A DNA stretch of 13,977 nt from Cellvibrionales bacterium UBA2618 (GTDB lineage Bacteria; Pseudomonadota; Gammaproteobacteria; Pseudomonadales; Porticoccaceae). Under the pieces are notes generated by a model. The model made no database searches and was not told where the DNA came from. It was given only the letters and a program-made list of their open reading frames with translations. The number at the start of each line of letters is the position of its first letter. Positions within the stretch are counted from its first letter, which is position 1. The translations under genes were made by a program, and so were the position numbers. The stretch lies in the NCBI GenBank assembly GCA_002339165.1, contig DDJS01000079.1, positions 1 through 13,977 on the forward strand, given 5' to 3'. Of the stretch, positions 8,185-13,977 are shown piece by piece.

Positions 8185-8886
8185 ATGAAAAGCCTTTTTA
8201 GTGGGCTTCTTGGGTGTGTGTTGGCCGTCGGATGTTGGGCCGAAGAGAGCGCCGAGAGAGATTCTTTTGAAGCGGTAAATCGAGTAATGTTTGCCGCCAA
8301 TGATGCTTTAGATCGAGCGATTGCCAAGCCGGTCGCGCGCGCCTATGTGATGGTCGTGCCCGACCCACTTGAGCGCGGTATTGCCAATGTCTTTGATAAT
8401 TTAAATGAATTAACTAATGCCGCGAACAGTGGGTTGCAAGGTAAGTTGGATGGCATGAGCTTAAGTACCGGACGTTTTTTGATTAATACTACGTTGGGTA
8501 TAGGTGGCTTGTTTGATGTTGCCGAGACGGTGTTTGATTTGCCCTCACAGGAGCGCGAAGATTTTGGCCAGACGCTTGCGGTCTGGGGTGTGGCTGAAGG
8601 CCCTTACCTGATGCTGCCACTGTTGGGTCCTTCGAGCGTACGCGATGTGCCAGGTAGGATCATTGATAGCTTTACTAATCCTTTGCAATACTACTCGGAG
8701 GTGCGCCCGCGCAACGTATTGCGGGCTGCTGGGTTGGTGTCTGCTCGGGCGGAGCTGCTCGGCGTTGGCGATATGGTTTCTGGGGATCGCTACGTGTTTG
8801 TCCGCGATGTCTATCGCCAGAGACAGAGTTTTTTAGTGAATGATGGTGTCATTGAAGACGATTTTGGCGACGATGACGATTATTGA
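8185..8886 (+). CDS. mlaA: MlaA/VacJ family outer-membrane lipid asymmetry protein
   Basis: MlaA removes phospholipids that have strayed into the outer leaflet of the outer membrane and passes them to the periplasmic carrier MlaC. The 233-residue product shows the family pattern: an N-terminal AVNRVMFAANDALDRA segment, KPVARAY, NSGLQGK, RFLINTTLGIGGLFD, EDFGQTLAVWGV and GPYLMLPLLGPSSVRD, in the usual order. ATG 8185 was chosen because GGAG (8175-8178) precedes it by six bases and it places a hydrophobic signal peptide directly at the N-terminus. The in-frame ATG at 8179 and TTG at 8149 lack such a Shine-Dalgarno sequence. The signal ends in LAVGC-W-A, so cleavage could be as a lipoprotein at Cys17 (with an unusual Ala at -3) or by signal peptidase I after Ala19. 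The C-terminus ends in a run of aspartates. rssB follows after 64 bases; no other mla genes are in the window. Confidence 0.93.
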   Translation: MKSLFSGLLGCVLAVGCWAEESAERDSFEAVNRVMFAANDALDRAIAKPVARAYVMVVPDPLERGIANVFDNLNELTNAANSGLQGKLDGMSLSTGRFLINTTLGIGGLFDVAETVFDLPSQEREDFGQTLAVWGVAEGPYLMLPLLGPSSVRDVPGRIIDSFTNPLQYYSEVRPRNVLRAAGLVSARAELLGVGDMVSGDRYVFVRDVYRQRQSFLVNDGVIEDDFGDDDDY

Positions 8887-8906
8887 CTAGAGCGTTAGGA
8901 GCGACG

Positions 8907-8981
8907 GTGATTGACCGCTGCAATGAAATAAAACCGGTGCTGGAAGATCGATGGGTAAAAATAAAGACGCTGTGCTTCTAG
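8907..8981 (+). other. Possible 24-codon leader reading frame overlapping the rssB start
   Basis: A GTG at 8907 is preceded at five bases by a full AGGAG (8897-8901), stronger than the signal in front of rssB itself. It opens 24 codons that end at TAG 8979-8981, 29 bases inside rssB and in another frame. The product (starting VIDRCNEIKPV) resembles nothing I know. It could be a coupling leader that brings ribosomes to the rssB ATG, or simply chance. It is not a convincing gene. Confidence 0.2.
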
Positions 8982-10132
8982 TAATCGAGGACAGGGTTAG
9001 GGCGGGTGTTATCGAGGAGCAATTCCTCGCCATTGGCAGAGTTATTCAAACTCTGCGAGATAAAGAGACGCTGCCTGTCTCTCAGAGCTCTGACATGCAA
9101 ACCATCGTGCTGGCTGCGGAGCACGTGAAACTGGGCTCTCAACACCAGATTAATCAATTTAGACAGCTCTGCGAGACCTACTTAGTGCTGATATCGCTAT
9201 TGCCTGAGAGTCAAAATCAGGTAGCGAAGTTCTTTCGCCTGGGGGCTGTAGATGTGCTGTTGGCGGGCGATACCAGTGATATGCTGGAGCAGACCATGAC
9301 GCGACTGGCGCAGGTTGCAACAATTCGTCAACAACAAGTTATCGATCGCGCCAAATTGGAGTCTACCAACGACGAGTTACAAGAAAGTCTGCGGCTGCTC
9401 AAACAGGACCAAATCGCGGGTCTTGAGGTTCAGAAAAGTTTAATGCCCGAAAGCCCCTTGTCTGCTGGGGAATACCAAATATCTCACTCGATTGTGCCAT
9501 CGCTTTATCTGAGTGGCGATTTTGTCGGCTATAACGTGGTGCTGGGGCGTTATTTATTGTTTTATTTTGCCGATGTTTCAGGGCATGGGGCATCGTCGGC
9601 GTTTGTTACTGTGTTGCTGCGATTTATGGTCGGGCGTGTTATTCGCCGTCACCAATTACAAGAGGATTACGCGGCATTGGCAATGGCCCCTCAGGGGTTG
9701 GTAGAACACATCAATAGTCAAATGCTGGCTACCGGATTGGGCAAGCACATGACGCTGTTCGCCGGGTCTGTTGACATGGCCAACAATGTTATGCGTTATG
9801 TTGTGGGGGCGCAGTTACCGCCACCGATTTTAGTGGTCGATGGTGAGGCGGTTTTTTTGCCGGGAAAAGGCAAGCCAGTGGGGATTTTCGAGGACGCGAC
9901 ATGGCACGTTGAAGAATTAGAAATGCCCGAGCGCAGCTCCCTAGTGCTGCTGTCAGATGGTGTCTTTGACCTGTTTCCAGAAGCCCAGATTTCCGATAAA
10001 GAAACGGCCATCCTCAAACTCCTCGGGACTCGGTCGGGAACGCTGGAAGATCTTAAAGAGGCCCTACAAATCGATTATATTGAAGAGCCGCAGGACGATA
10101 TTTCATTGCTGCTGCTGACTAGGGGAAGGTGA
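8951..10132 (+). CDS. rssB: RssB-like fused (pseudo)receiver / PP2C-type SpoIIE phosphatase
   Basis: This is a predicted cytosolic serine phosphatase of a partner-switching pathway, expected to dephosphorylate the STAS protein encoded next door. The 393 residues comprise a CheY-like domain (about 7-120), a coiled-coil linker (about 125-160) and a SpoIIE/PPM phosphatase domain (about 165-392). The metal-binding residues of the phosphatase are all present: Asp190 (SGDF), Asp208 in DVSGHG, Asp336 in SDGVFD and Asp382/383 (QDDIS). The receiver is degenerate. The position of the phospho-acceptor aspartate reads VLAAEH (about 53-58), and the conserved Lys of the GAxDxLxK motif is Ala105, while an acidic pair (Glu13/Asp14) remains. 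Unlike HsbR, no kinase domain is attached. ATG 8951 follows GGAAG by four bases. The order mlaA-rssB-rssC matches what I recall from Pseudomonas; the symbol is by that analogy. E. coli RssB, the RpoS adaptor, shares only the architecture. Confidence 0.85.
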   Translation: MGKNKDAVLLVIEDRVRAGVIEEQFLAIGRVIQTLRDKETLPVSQSSDMQTIVLAAEHVKLGSQHQINQFRQLCETYLVLISLLPESQNQVAKFFRLGAVDVLLAGDTSDMLEQTMTRLAQVATIRQQQVIDRAKLESTNDELQESLRLLKQDQIAGLEVQKSLMPESPLSAGEYQISHSIVPSLYLSGDFVGYNVVLGRYLLFYFADVSGHGASSAFVTVLLRFMVGRVIRRHQLQEDYAALAMAPQGLVEHINSQMLATGLGKHMTLFAGSVDMANNVMRYVVGAQLPPPILVVDGEAVFLPGKGKPVGIFEDATWHVEELEMPERSSLVLLSDGVFDLFPEAQISDKETAILKLLGTRSGTLEDLKEALQIDYIEEPQDDISLLLLTRGR

Positions 10133-10133
10133 C

Positions 10134-10619
10134 GTGAGCGCCGGAAAGATTTTAGTTTACGACGAGTCGGGCAATTATCTGCTCAAATTAACCGGCGACG
10201 TGCGCGTCACGCTTTGTGGAACGCTCAACCGTCATATGGAGACTATCTTTGGTAGTAAGGCAGTCAATGGTGTGGTGGTAGACATGCTTGAGGCCGAGTG
10301 TCTCGACAGCACCACGCTCGGGGTATTGGCTAAATTAGGCCTTCATTGTCAACGAGAGTACGGTATCAATGTGCAGGTGTTCTGCCATCACCCGAGTATT
10401 CTGCGTACTTTGGATTGCATGGGTTTCGAGGACATTTTTGATATTCATCAGGATGTGTTGGCACCCTGCGGCACAGCCAGTGATTTAGCCACCATCACGC
10501 CTGAGGTGGATGAAACACGCCGCCAAGTGCTCGAGGCACACAAAACCTTGGTTCAGTTGTCACCGAAAAACAGTGATCAGTTTACCGACCTTATTCAAGC
10601 ATTAGAATCGGGCTGCTAA
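10134..10619 (+). CDS. rssC: STAS-domain anti-sigma-factor antagonist (RssC-like)
   Basis: This is a predicted anti-sigma-factor antagonist, the switch protein whose phosphorylation on serine decides whether it binds an anti-sigma kinase. Of 161 residues, about 1-105 form the STAS domain. The signature ECLDSTTLGVL (about 55-65) places the likely phosphorylation site at Ser59, the equivalent of the conserved serine in SpoIIAA and HsbA. The last 55 or so residues form a helical tail (EVDETRRQVLEAHKTL) outside the core STAS fold. It starts at GTG 10134, one base after the rssB stop, with AGGGGAAGG (10121-10129) just before it, so it is tightly coupled to rssB. That supports the phosphatase-substrate pairing. 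The anti-sigma kinase that would complete the switch is not in the window. Its stop codon overlaps that of the convergent terB. Confidence 0.87.
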   Translation: MSAGKILVYDESGNYLLKLTGDVRVTLCGTLNRHMETIFGSKAVNGVVVDMLEAECLDSTTLGVLAKLGLHCQREYGINVQVFCHHPSILRTLDCMGFEDIFDIHQDVLAPCGTASDLATITPEVDETRRQVLEAHKTLVQLSPKNSDQFTDLIQALESGC

Positions 10620-11062
10620 ACGGGCTCGCGAGCGGCGATTTTGCATTGGATATACTCGGCGTGGCGCAGGTGGATGAGGTCGGCAATTTTGCGAATAATA
10701 CTCTCTTCATATTTATCTAGAACCCCATCGGCGTAGGCCACCCGCCATAGGGAAACCATCAATTGTTTCTTTTTCTCCAGATCGTAATGCTGATTGATCT
10801 GGCGAGTGAATTCGTAGAGCGAGGTGGCATTTTCCACTTCGCTGCGCGACAGAGTGATCAATTCGTCAATATCGTCGGCAGACAATGCCAACAGGTTACT
10901 GAGTGATTGGGTGATGCTCGCCAGTTCGCTCTCGGCGAGATCTTCATCGATCACCATAACTTCTATCAGGAGAGCTGCAACGGCCAATTTTTCTGGGCTT
11001 TGATCGGCCTCTTCGGCTTCCAAAATGCGCTGAGTAAAAAATTCTTTGATACGCGTCAACAT
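10616..11062 (-). CDS. TerB-like protein, possible metal-binding helical protein
   Basis: The product is a 148-residue, all-helical acidic protein of the TerB (tellurite resistance B-like) fold. Two repeats of the fold are visible: KLAVAALLIEVMVIDEDLAESEL (about 25-47 in two pieces, with Asp39/Glu40/Asp41) and LWRVAYADGVLDKYEESII (about 105-123, with Asp112 and Asp116). The acidic residues in these repeats match those that bind metal in TerB-type domains. The name does not imply tellurite resistance, because other ter genes are absent. The ATG at 11062 is three bases from the tal stop, and its Shine-Dalgarno sequence (GGGAG) lies within the last codons of tal, so the two genes are cotranscribed and probably coupled. 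The 3' end overlaps the rssC stop codon by four bases from the opposite strand. The cellular role is unknown. Confidence 0.85.
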   Translation of the reverse strand: MLTRIKEFFTQRILEAEEADQSPEKLAVAALLIEVMVIDEDLAESELASITQSLSNLLALSADDIDELITLSRSEVENATSLYEFTRQINQHYDLEKKKQLMVSLWRVAYADGVLDKYEESIIRKIADLIHLRHAEYIQCKIAAREPV

Positions 11063-11065
11063 GTT

Positions 11066-12019
11066 CTAAAACTCCCTTAGCCAGGCTTCAAGTTTTACCT
11101 GGTCGGCGACAAAGCTGCGGATACCTTGAGCGAGCTTTTCCGAGGCCATGGCATCATGGTTCAGTCGATAGCGAAACTGGCTCTCGCCACCGAGTTCAAA
11201 TGCCACAGTATCAGAGGCCATTTTTGGATCCAGCTTGCGCGTTAAAGGTGTGTGGTTGCTGGCCAAATCGCCGAGTAACTGTGGGCTAATTGTGAGTCTA
11301 TCACAGCCGGCAAGTTCGGTGATTTGACCGGTATTGCGAAAGCTGGCACCCATGACGATGGTTTGGTAGCCACGTTGTTTATAGTAGTTATAGATCGAGG
11401 TGACCGATTTCACGCCGGGATCCTCGGCGGAGGTATAGTCGGTTTTGCCGGTGTTCGCGCTGTACCAATCGAGAATTCTACCGACAAACGGCGAGATTAA
11501 AAACGCCCCGGCGTCAGCGGCGGCGGCGGCCTGAGAAAAATTAAACAGTAAGGTTAAATTACAGTTGATGCCCTCTCTTTCAAGCTCGCGGGCGGCACAG
11601 ATTCCCTCCCAGGTAGAGGCCATTTTAATCAATATTCGACCGCGATCTATGCCTGCGGTTTCGTAGTGTGTTATTAGTTCGCGGGCCTTGGCGATCGATG
11701 CGGTTTTGTCGAACGACAAGCGCGCGTCTACTTCGGTCGACACTCGTCCTGGTATCAGGGCAAGAATTTTTTCACCGAAGCGTACTCCGAGTAGGTCCAT
11801 TGCTCGGGCGCACTGCTCGTCAGACGACAATGATAAAGCGGTCACCTCCGTCAGTACGTCGCTCACCAGAGCGCGATAGGCGTCCATTTGCGCCGCTTTC
11901 AGAAGCAGCGAGGGATTGGTGGTGGCGTCCTCCGGTTGATACTGGGCGATGGTTTCAAAATCGCCGGTGTCGGCAACCACTGTGGTCATTTTTTTTAGCT
12001 GATCGAGTTGACTTTGCAT
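11066..12019 (-). CDS. tal: Transaldolase (TalB type)
   Basis: Transaldolase moves a dihydroxyacetone unit from sedoheptulose 7-phosphate to glyceraldehyde 3-phosphate in the non-oxidative pentose phosphate pathway (cytosol). The 317 residues equal the usual length of the TalB subfamily. The N-terminus VVADTGDF and DATTNPSLLL are intact, with Asp17 as the conserved acid. The Schiff-base lysine is Lys132 in ILIKMASTWEG; Glu96 (GRVSTEVDAR) and the phosphate-binding region (SPFVGRILDWY, about 178-188; GASFRN, about 225-230) are also present. ATG 12019 lies within the end of dusA (25-base overlap), with AGGA eleven bases upstream. The dusA-tal neighbourhood is one I recall from Pseudomonas. terB follows after three bases. 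No residue essential for activity is missing. Confidence 0.96.
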   Translation of the reverse strand: MQSQLDQLKKMTTVVADTGDFETIAQYQPEDATTNPSLLLKAAQMDAYRALVSDVLTEVTALSLSSDEQCARAMDLLGVRFGEKILALIPGRVSTEVDARLSFDKTASIAKARELITHYETAGIDRGRILIKMASTWEGICAARELEREGINCNLTLLFNFSQAAAAADAGAFLISPFVGRILDWYSANTGKTDYTSAEDPGVKSVTSIYNYYKQRGYQTIVMGASFRNTGQITELAGCDRLTISPQLLGDLASNHTPLTRKLDPKMASDTVAFELGGESQFRYRLNHDAMASEKLAQGIRSFVADQVKLEAWLREF

Positions 12020-12996
12020 ACTGCTGAAGTTCCTGTGGTGAGGCTAAGGGCGTCGATCAGTACATCGATCGTGGCGTTGGGTTTGTAGGCATTTTCACTA
12101 AGGTGCCGGCGGAATTGTCGGGCTCGCGGCATGCCGTGAAACAGTCCTAGCATATGCCGAGTTATGGACTGCAATTTTACTCCACGGGAGAGTTCCTGTT
12201 CAACAAAGACTAGGAATTCTGTGGCGATTTGATGCCGTGATTTGGGTGTTTCGGTGGCACCGTAGAACGCCCGATCGACATCTGCGAGAAGATAGGGGTT
12301 GCTGTAGACTTCGCGGCCGAGCATCACACCGTCGATGAATTGCAAGTGCTCAGATGCCTGCTCGAGCGTGTTAACGCCGCCATTAATGATGATATCCAGT
12401 TGCGGAAAATCTTCTTTTAAACGATAAACGCGCTGGTAATCGAGCGTCGGGACTTGACGGTTTTGCTTGGGACTCAGGCCTTTTAGCCACGCCTTTCGTG
12501 CGTGCACCAAAAATACGTTACAACCCGCGTTGGCAACGGTTCCGACAAAATCGCAGAGAAAATCGTAAGAATCGCACTCGTCGACGCCTATTCGGTGCTT
12601 GACGGTGATGGGTAGGTCGACCGCATCACGCATGGCGGCGACGCAGTCGGCAGTCGTCGTCGCATCCTTCATCATGACCGCACCAAAACGGCCATTTTGT
12701 ACGCGATTACTGGGGCAACCGCAGTTGAGGTTGATTTCAGCGTAGTCATAATCGCTGGCTATTTTGCAAGCGTGAGCCAGATCGTGGGGGTCACTGCCGC
12801 CCAGTTGCAGCGCTACCGGGTGCTCCTGGAGATGCTTTTCGAGGTGGCGGTGAGCGTCGCCATAGATGATTGCGCCGCTGGTAACCATTTCTGTGTAGAG
12901 CACAGCATGCTGACTGATGAGCCGGAAAAAATAACGACAAAACCTGTCGGTCCAGTCCATCATCGGGGCAACGCAGAATTTTCTATCAATCGTCAA
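11995..12996 (-). CDS. dusA: tRNA-dihydrouridine synthase A
   Basis: DusA is a flavoprotein that reduces uridine to dihydrouridine in the D-loop of tRNA (positions 20/20a in E. coli), using FMN and NADPH. The 333-residue length is normal. The FMN-barrel start VAPMMDWTDR (about 9-18) and the NLNCGCPSNRVQ motif with active-site Cys94 are present, followed by VKHRIGVD (about 132-139). The DusA-specific VHARKAWLKGLSPKQNR and the C-terminal RHLSENAYKP mark it as DusA rather than DusB or DusC. The start is TTG at 12996, with GGAAG eight bases upstream. No ATG or GTG exists further upstream in frame, and the next ATG (residue 11) would cut into the conserved barrel start. It is the first gene of a leftward dusA-tal-terB operon and overlaps tal by 25 bases. 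Confidence 0.95.
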   Translation of the reverse strand: MTIDRKFCVAPMMDWTDRFCRYFFRLISQHAVLYTEMVTSGAIIYGDAHRHLEKHLQEHPVALQLGGSDPHDLAHACKIASDYDYAEINLNCGCPSNRVQNGRFGAVMMKDATTTADCVAAMRDAVDLPITVKHRIGVDECDSYDFLCDFVGTVANAGCNVFLVHARKAWLKGLSPKQNRQVPTLDYQRVYRLKEDFPQLDIIINGGVNTLEQASEHLQFIDGVMLGREVYSNPYLLADVDRAFYGATETPKSRHQIATEFLVFVEQELSRGVKLQSITRHMLGLFHGMPRARQFRRHLSENAYKPNATIDVLIDALSLTTGTSAVCKVNSIS

Positions 12997-13041
12997 CGGG
13001 TAGCTTCCAAGTGCTAGTTCTAATCTATGTCAGGATATTTT

Positions 13042-13059
13042 TTGCGCCGTCTTGCGCAA
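13042..13059. repeat. Perfect six-base inverted repeat in the dusA leader
   Basis: TTGCGC (13042-13047) and GCGCAA (13054-13059) form a perfect inverted repeat around a six-base spacer. It lies between the candidate -10 box and the dusA TTG, so it could be a hairpin in the 5' untranslated RNA or a protein-binding site. On the minus strand it is followed by A residues, not T, so it is not an intrinsic terminator for the upstream gene. Confidence 0.5.
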
Positions 13060-13073
13060 TCCCACAAATGCCG

Positions 13074-13100
13074 ATTGTACAGTGCTTTACCCTTTGGCAA
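13074..13100 (-). promoter_or_regulatory. Candidate sigma-70 promoter for the dusA-tal-terB operon
   Basis: On the minus strand TTGCCA (13100-13095) and TACAAT (13079-13074) each match consensus at five of six positions. The spacer is 15 bases, shorter than the preferred 17, which weakens the call. Transcription would begin about 70 bases before the dusA start. A small inverted repeat TGAGG-N7-CCTCA (13104-13120) sits immediately upstream of the -35 box, where a regulator could bind. Confidence 0.35.
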
Positions 13101-13178
13101 TAGTGAGGTTTGACTCCTCAGTGAGCAGCGCGTTTGCCTAGCCTATCTGATGATTTGGCCTGTGTTTTGTCATCGGCA

Positions 13179-13214
13179 ACCGGTGCTAGGTCGATGCGAA
13201 TTCACACCGGTGCT
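13179..13214. repeat. Two direct copies of a nine-base word with palindromic core
   Basis: ACCGGTGCT occurs at 13179-13187 and again at 13206-13214, 27 bases apart start to start. The core ACCGGT is self-complementary, and the second copy extends to the eight-base palindrome CACCGGTG. The pair lies about 60 to 100 bases past the dehydrogenase stop and about 180 to 220 bases upstream of dusA. It may be a pair of operator half-sites or chance. Confidence 0.35.
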
Positions 13215-13275
13215 TCGAGAGCTGCTGAAGCCCGGCTACCCCCCGCGCGGGTCAGGGACTTCGCCGAGCTATGTT

Positions 13276-13977
13276 TTATGCTGCGGTATAGCCACCGTCG
13301 ACTGGGAAAATCGCTCCAGTAATCCAGCAAGATTCGTCCGACCCGAGAAAGACGGCCATCTGCGCGATGTCGTCGACGGAACCTATTCGTTTTAGTGGGT
13401 ACTTTGCCGCTGTTACGGCGAGCGCCTCGTCGAGCGGCAGCGGTTTGCCCATTTCTGCGCCGCCGCGCTGTTGATAAGTGGCGGTCACCAGTGGCGTATG
13501 CACCGTGCCAGGACAAATTGCATTGATGCGGATGTTCTGCCCGGCGTATTCGACTGCCGCTTGCCGAGTGAGAGATATAACGCCGCCTTTGGCGGCTGTG
13601 TAGGCAGCTACCCCGCTAAAACCGGCGAGAGCCGAGATCGATGATTGGTTGATAATTGATCCACTTCCCTGAGCGATCATGGTGGGCAGAACTGCCTTGT
13701 TGGACAGCCATACGCCGGTGAGATTGACGGCTATGACTCGATTCCAGTCCTCGATCGTGGTTGAAGTAACGGAACCAGCGTGGGGTATACCCGCGTTGGC
13801 AAACAAGATGTCCACGCGCTGGAAGCGCTCTAGCGTTTTCGCGACCATGCTCTCGTTAGCTTCTGGCGACGCTATGTCAGCCCATAGTGGCTCTGCTGCA
13901 CCGCCCATTGAATCGATAATAGCCGCTGTTTCAGTCGCAGCGTCAAGGTCGATGTCCACGCACGCGACGCTGGCGCC
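13276..13977 (-). CDS. Short-chain dehydrogenase/reductase, 5'-truncated by window edge
   Basis: This is an NAD(P)-dependent oxidoreductase of the classical SDR family; the substrate cannot be told from sequence. 233 residues are visible. The N-terminal TGxxxGxG loop lies beyond base 13977, so the frame enters at GASVACVDID. The apparent GTG start at 13959 is an internal valine. Numbering from the first visible residue, NAG is at 61-63, the active-site Asn in AVNLTG at 85, and the catalytic triad Ser113, Tyr126 and Lys130 in YTAAK. The PG motif (NAICPGTV) and C-terminal DGGYTAA are intact. An aspartate at the end of the second strand (CVD) suggests NAD rather than NADP as cofactor. The gene is separated from dusA by 279 bases and is probably a separate transcription unit. 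Confidence 0.93.
   Translation of the reverse strand, partial: GASVACVDIDLDAATETAAIIDSMGGAAEPLWADIASPEANESMVAKTLERFQRVDILFANAGIPHAGSVTSTTIEDWNRVIAVNLTGVWLSNKAVLPTMIAQGSGSIINQSSISALAGFSGVAAYTAAKGGVISLTRQAAVEYAGQNIRINAICPGTVHTPLVTATYQQRGGAEMGKPLPLDEALAVTAAKYPLKRIGSVDDIAQMAVFLGSDESCWITGAIFPVDGGYTAA

Larger units (their letters stand above)
12997..13275. other. Non-coding region between the dehydrogenase and dusA
   Basis: This is the longest stretch without a gene (279 bases). I see no credible coding frame, tRNA or terminator with a U-run. It holds a candidate dusA promoter, two short inverted repeats, a duplicated nine-base palindrome-containing word and a GC-rich palindrome CCCGCGCGGG (13242-13251) shortly after the dehydrogenase stop. 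These are listed separately where they can be supported. Confidence 0.7.

Noticed and set aside
11668..12027. A 119-codon plus-strand frame antisense to tal
   Set aside because: It overlaps the conserved transaldolase N-terminal half; the composition is rich in Arg/Ser/Leu as expected for an antisense shadow.
13042..13059. TTGCGC hairpin as a rho-independent terminator for the dehydrogenase
   Set aside because: On the minus strand the hairpin is followed by A residues rather than T, and it lies more than 200 bases past the stop codon, downstream of the candidate dusA promoter.
13202..13516. A 104-codon minus-strand frame overlapping the dehydrogenase end
   Set aside because: It is out of frame with the clear SDR gene and its basic, repetitive product resembles no family.
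1..13977. Mobile elements, CRISPR arrays, tRNA/rRNA genes or defence islands
   Set aside because: I found no transposase or integrase, no regularly spaced repeats, no cloverleaf-like sequence and no known defence domains; every long frame is accounted for by chromosomal core genes.

Overview
The window is a stretch of chromosomal core genome from a gammaproteobacterium of moderate GC content. The gene set and order resemble those I recall from Pseudomonas and its marine relatives (Pseudomonadales/Cellvibrionales-like). I cannot name the genus. I see no insertion sequence, phage gene, CRISPR array, tRNA or rRNA, no toxin-antitoxin or defence module, and no abrupt change in character that would suggest a genomic island.

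Left part (1-4117): a cell-wall lytic transglycosylase (mltD, running off the left edge) and glyoxalase II (gloB) are read leftwards. The yafS-type methyltransferase, RNase HI (rnhA) and the proofreading subunit of DNA polymerase III (dnaQ) are read rightwards from a 76-base divergent intergenic region. yafS/rnhA overlap by 14 bases and rnhA/dnaQ by 4, so they look translationally coupled. Middle (4121-8041): the very long DEAH-box RNA helicase gene hrpA begins three bases after dnaQ and probably belongs to the same transcript.

Right part (8185-13977): mlaA (outer-membrane lipid asymmetry) is followed by rssB and rssC. These encode a response-regulator/PP2C-phosphatase fusion and a STAS-domain anti-sigma-factor antagonist, which together should form one partner-switching signalling pair. 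They converge on a leftward operon dusA-tal-terB (tRNA dihydrouridine synthase, transaldolase, TerB-like protein), and the stop codons of rssC and terB overlap. At the far right is a short-chain dehydrogenase whose 5' end lies outside the window. The longest stretch without a gene is 12997-13275 (279 bases). It holds the probable dusA promoter and several small palindromes or repeats.

The window is mostly ordinary housekeeping DNA and I did not find a convincing new system. The observation most worth a second look is that the receiver domain of the RssB-like protein has lost its phospho-acceptor aspartate and conserved lysine, while every metal-binding residue of its phosphatase domain is kept. 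Smaller points are a start-stop codon pair overlapping the mltD GTG start, a well-led short reading frame overlapping the rssB start, and palindromes in the dusA upstream region.
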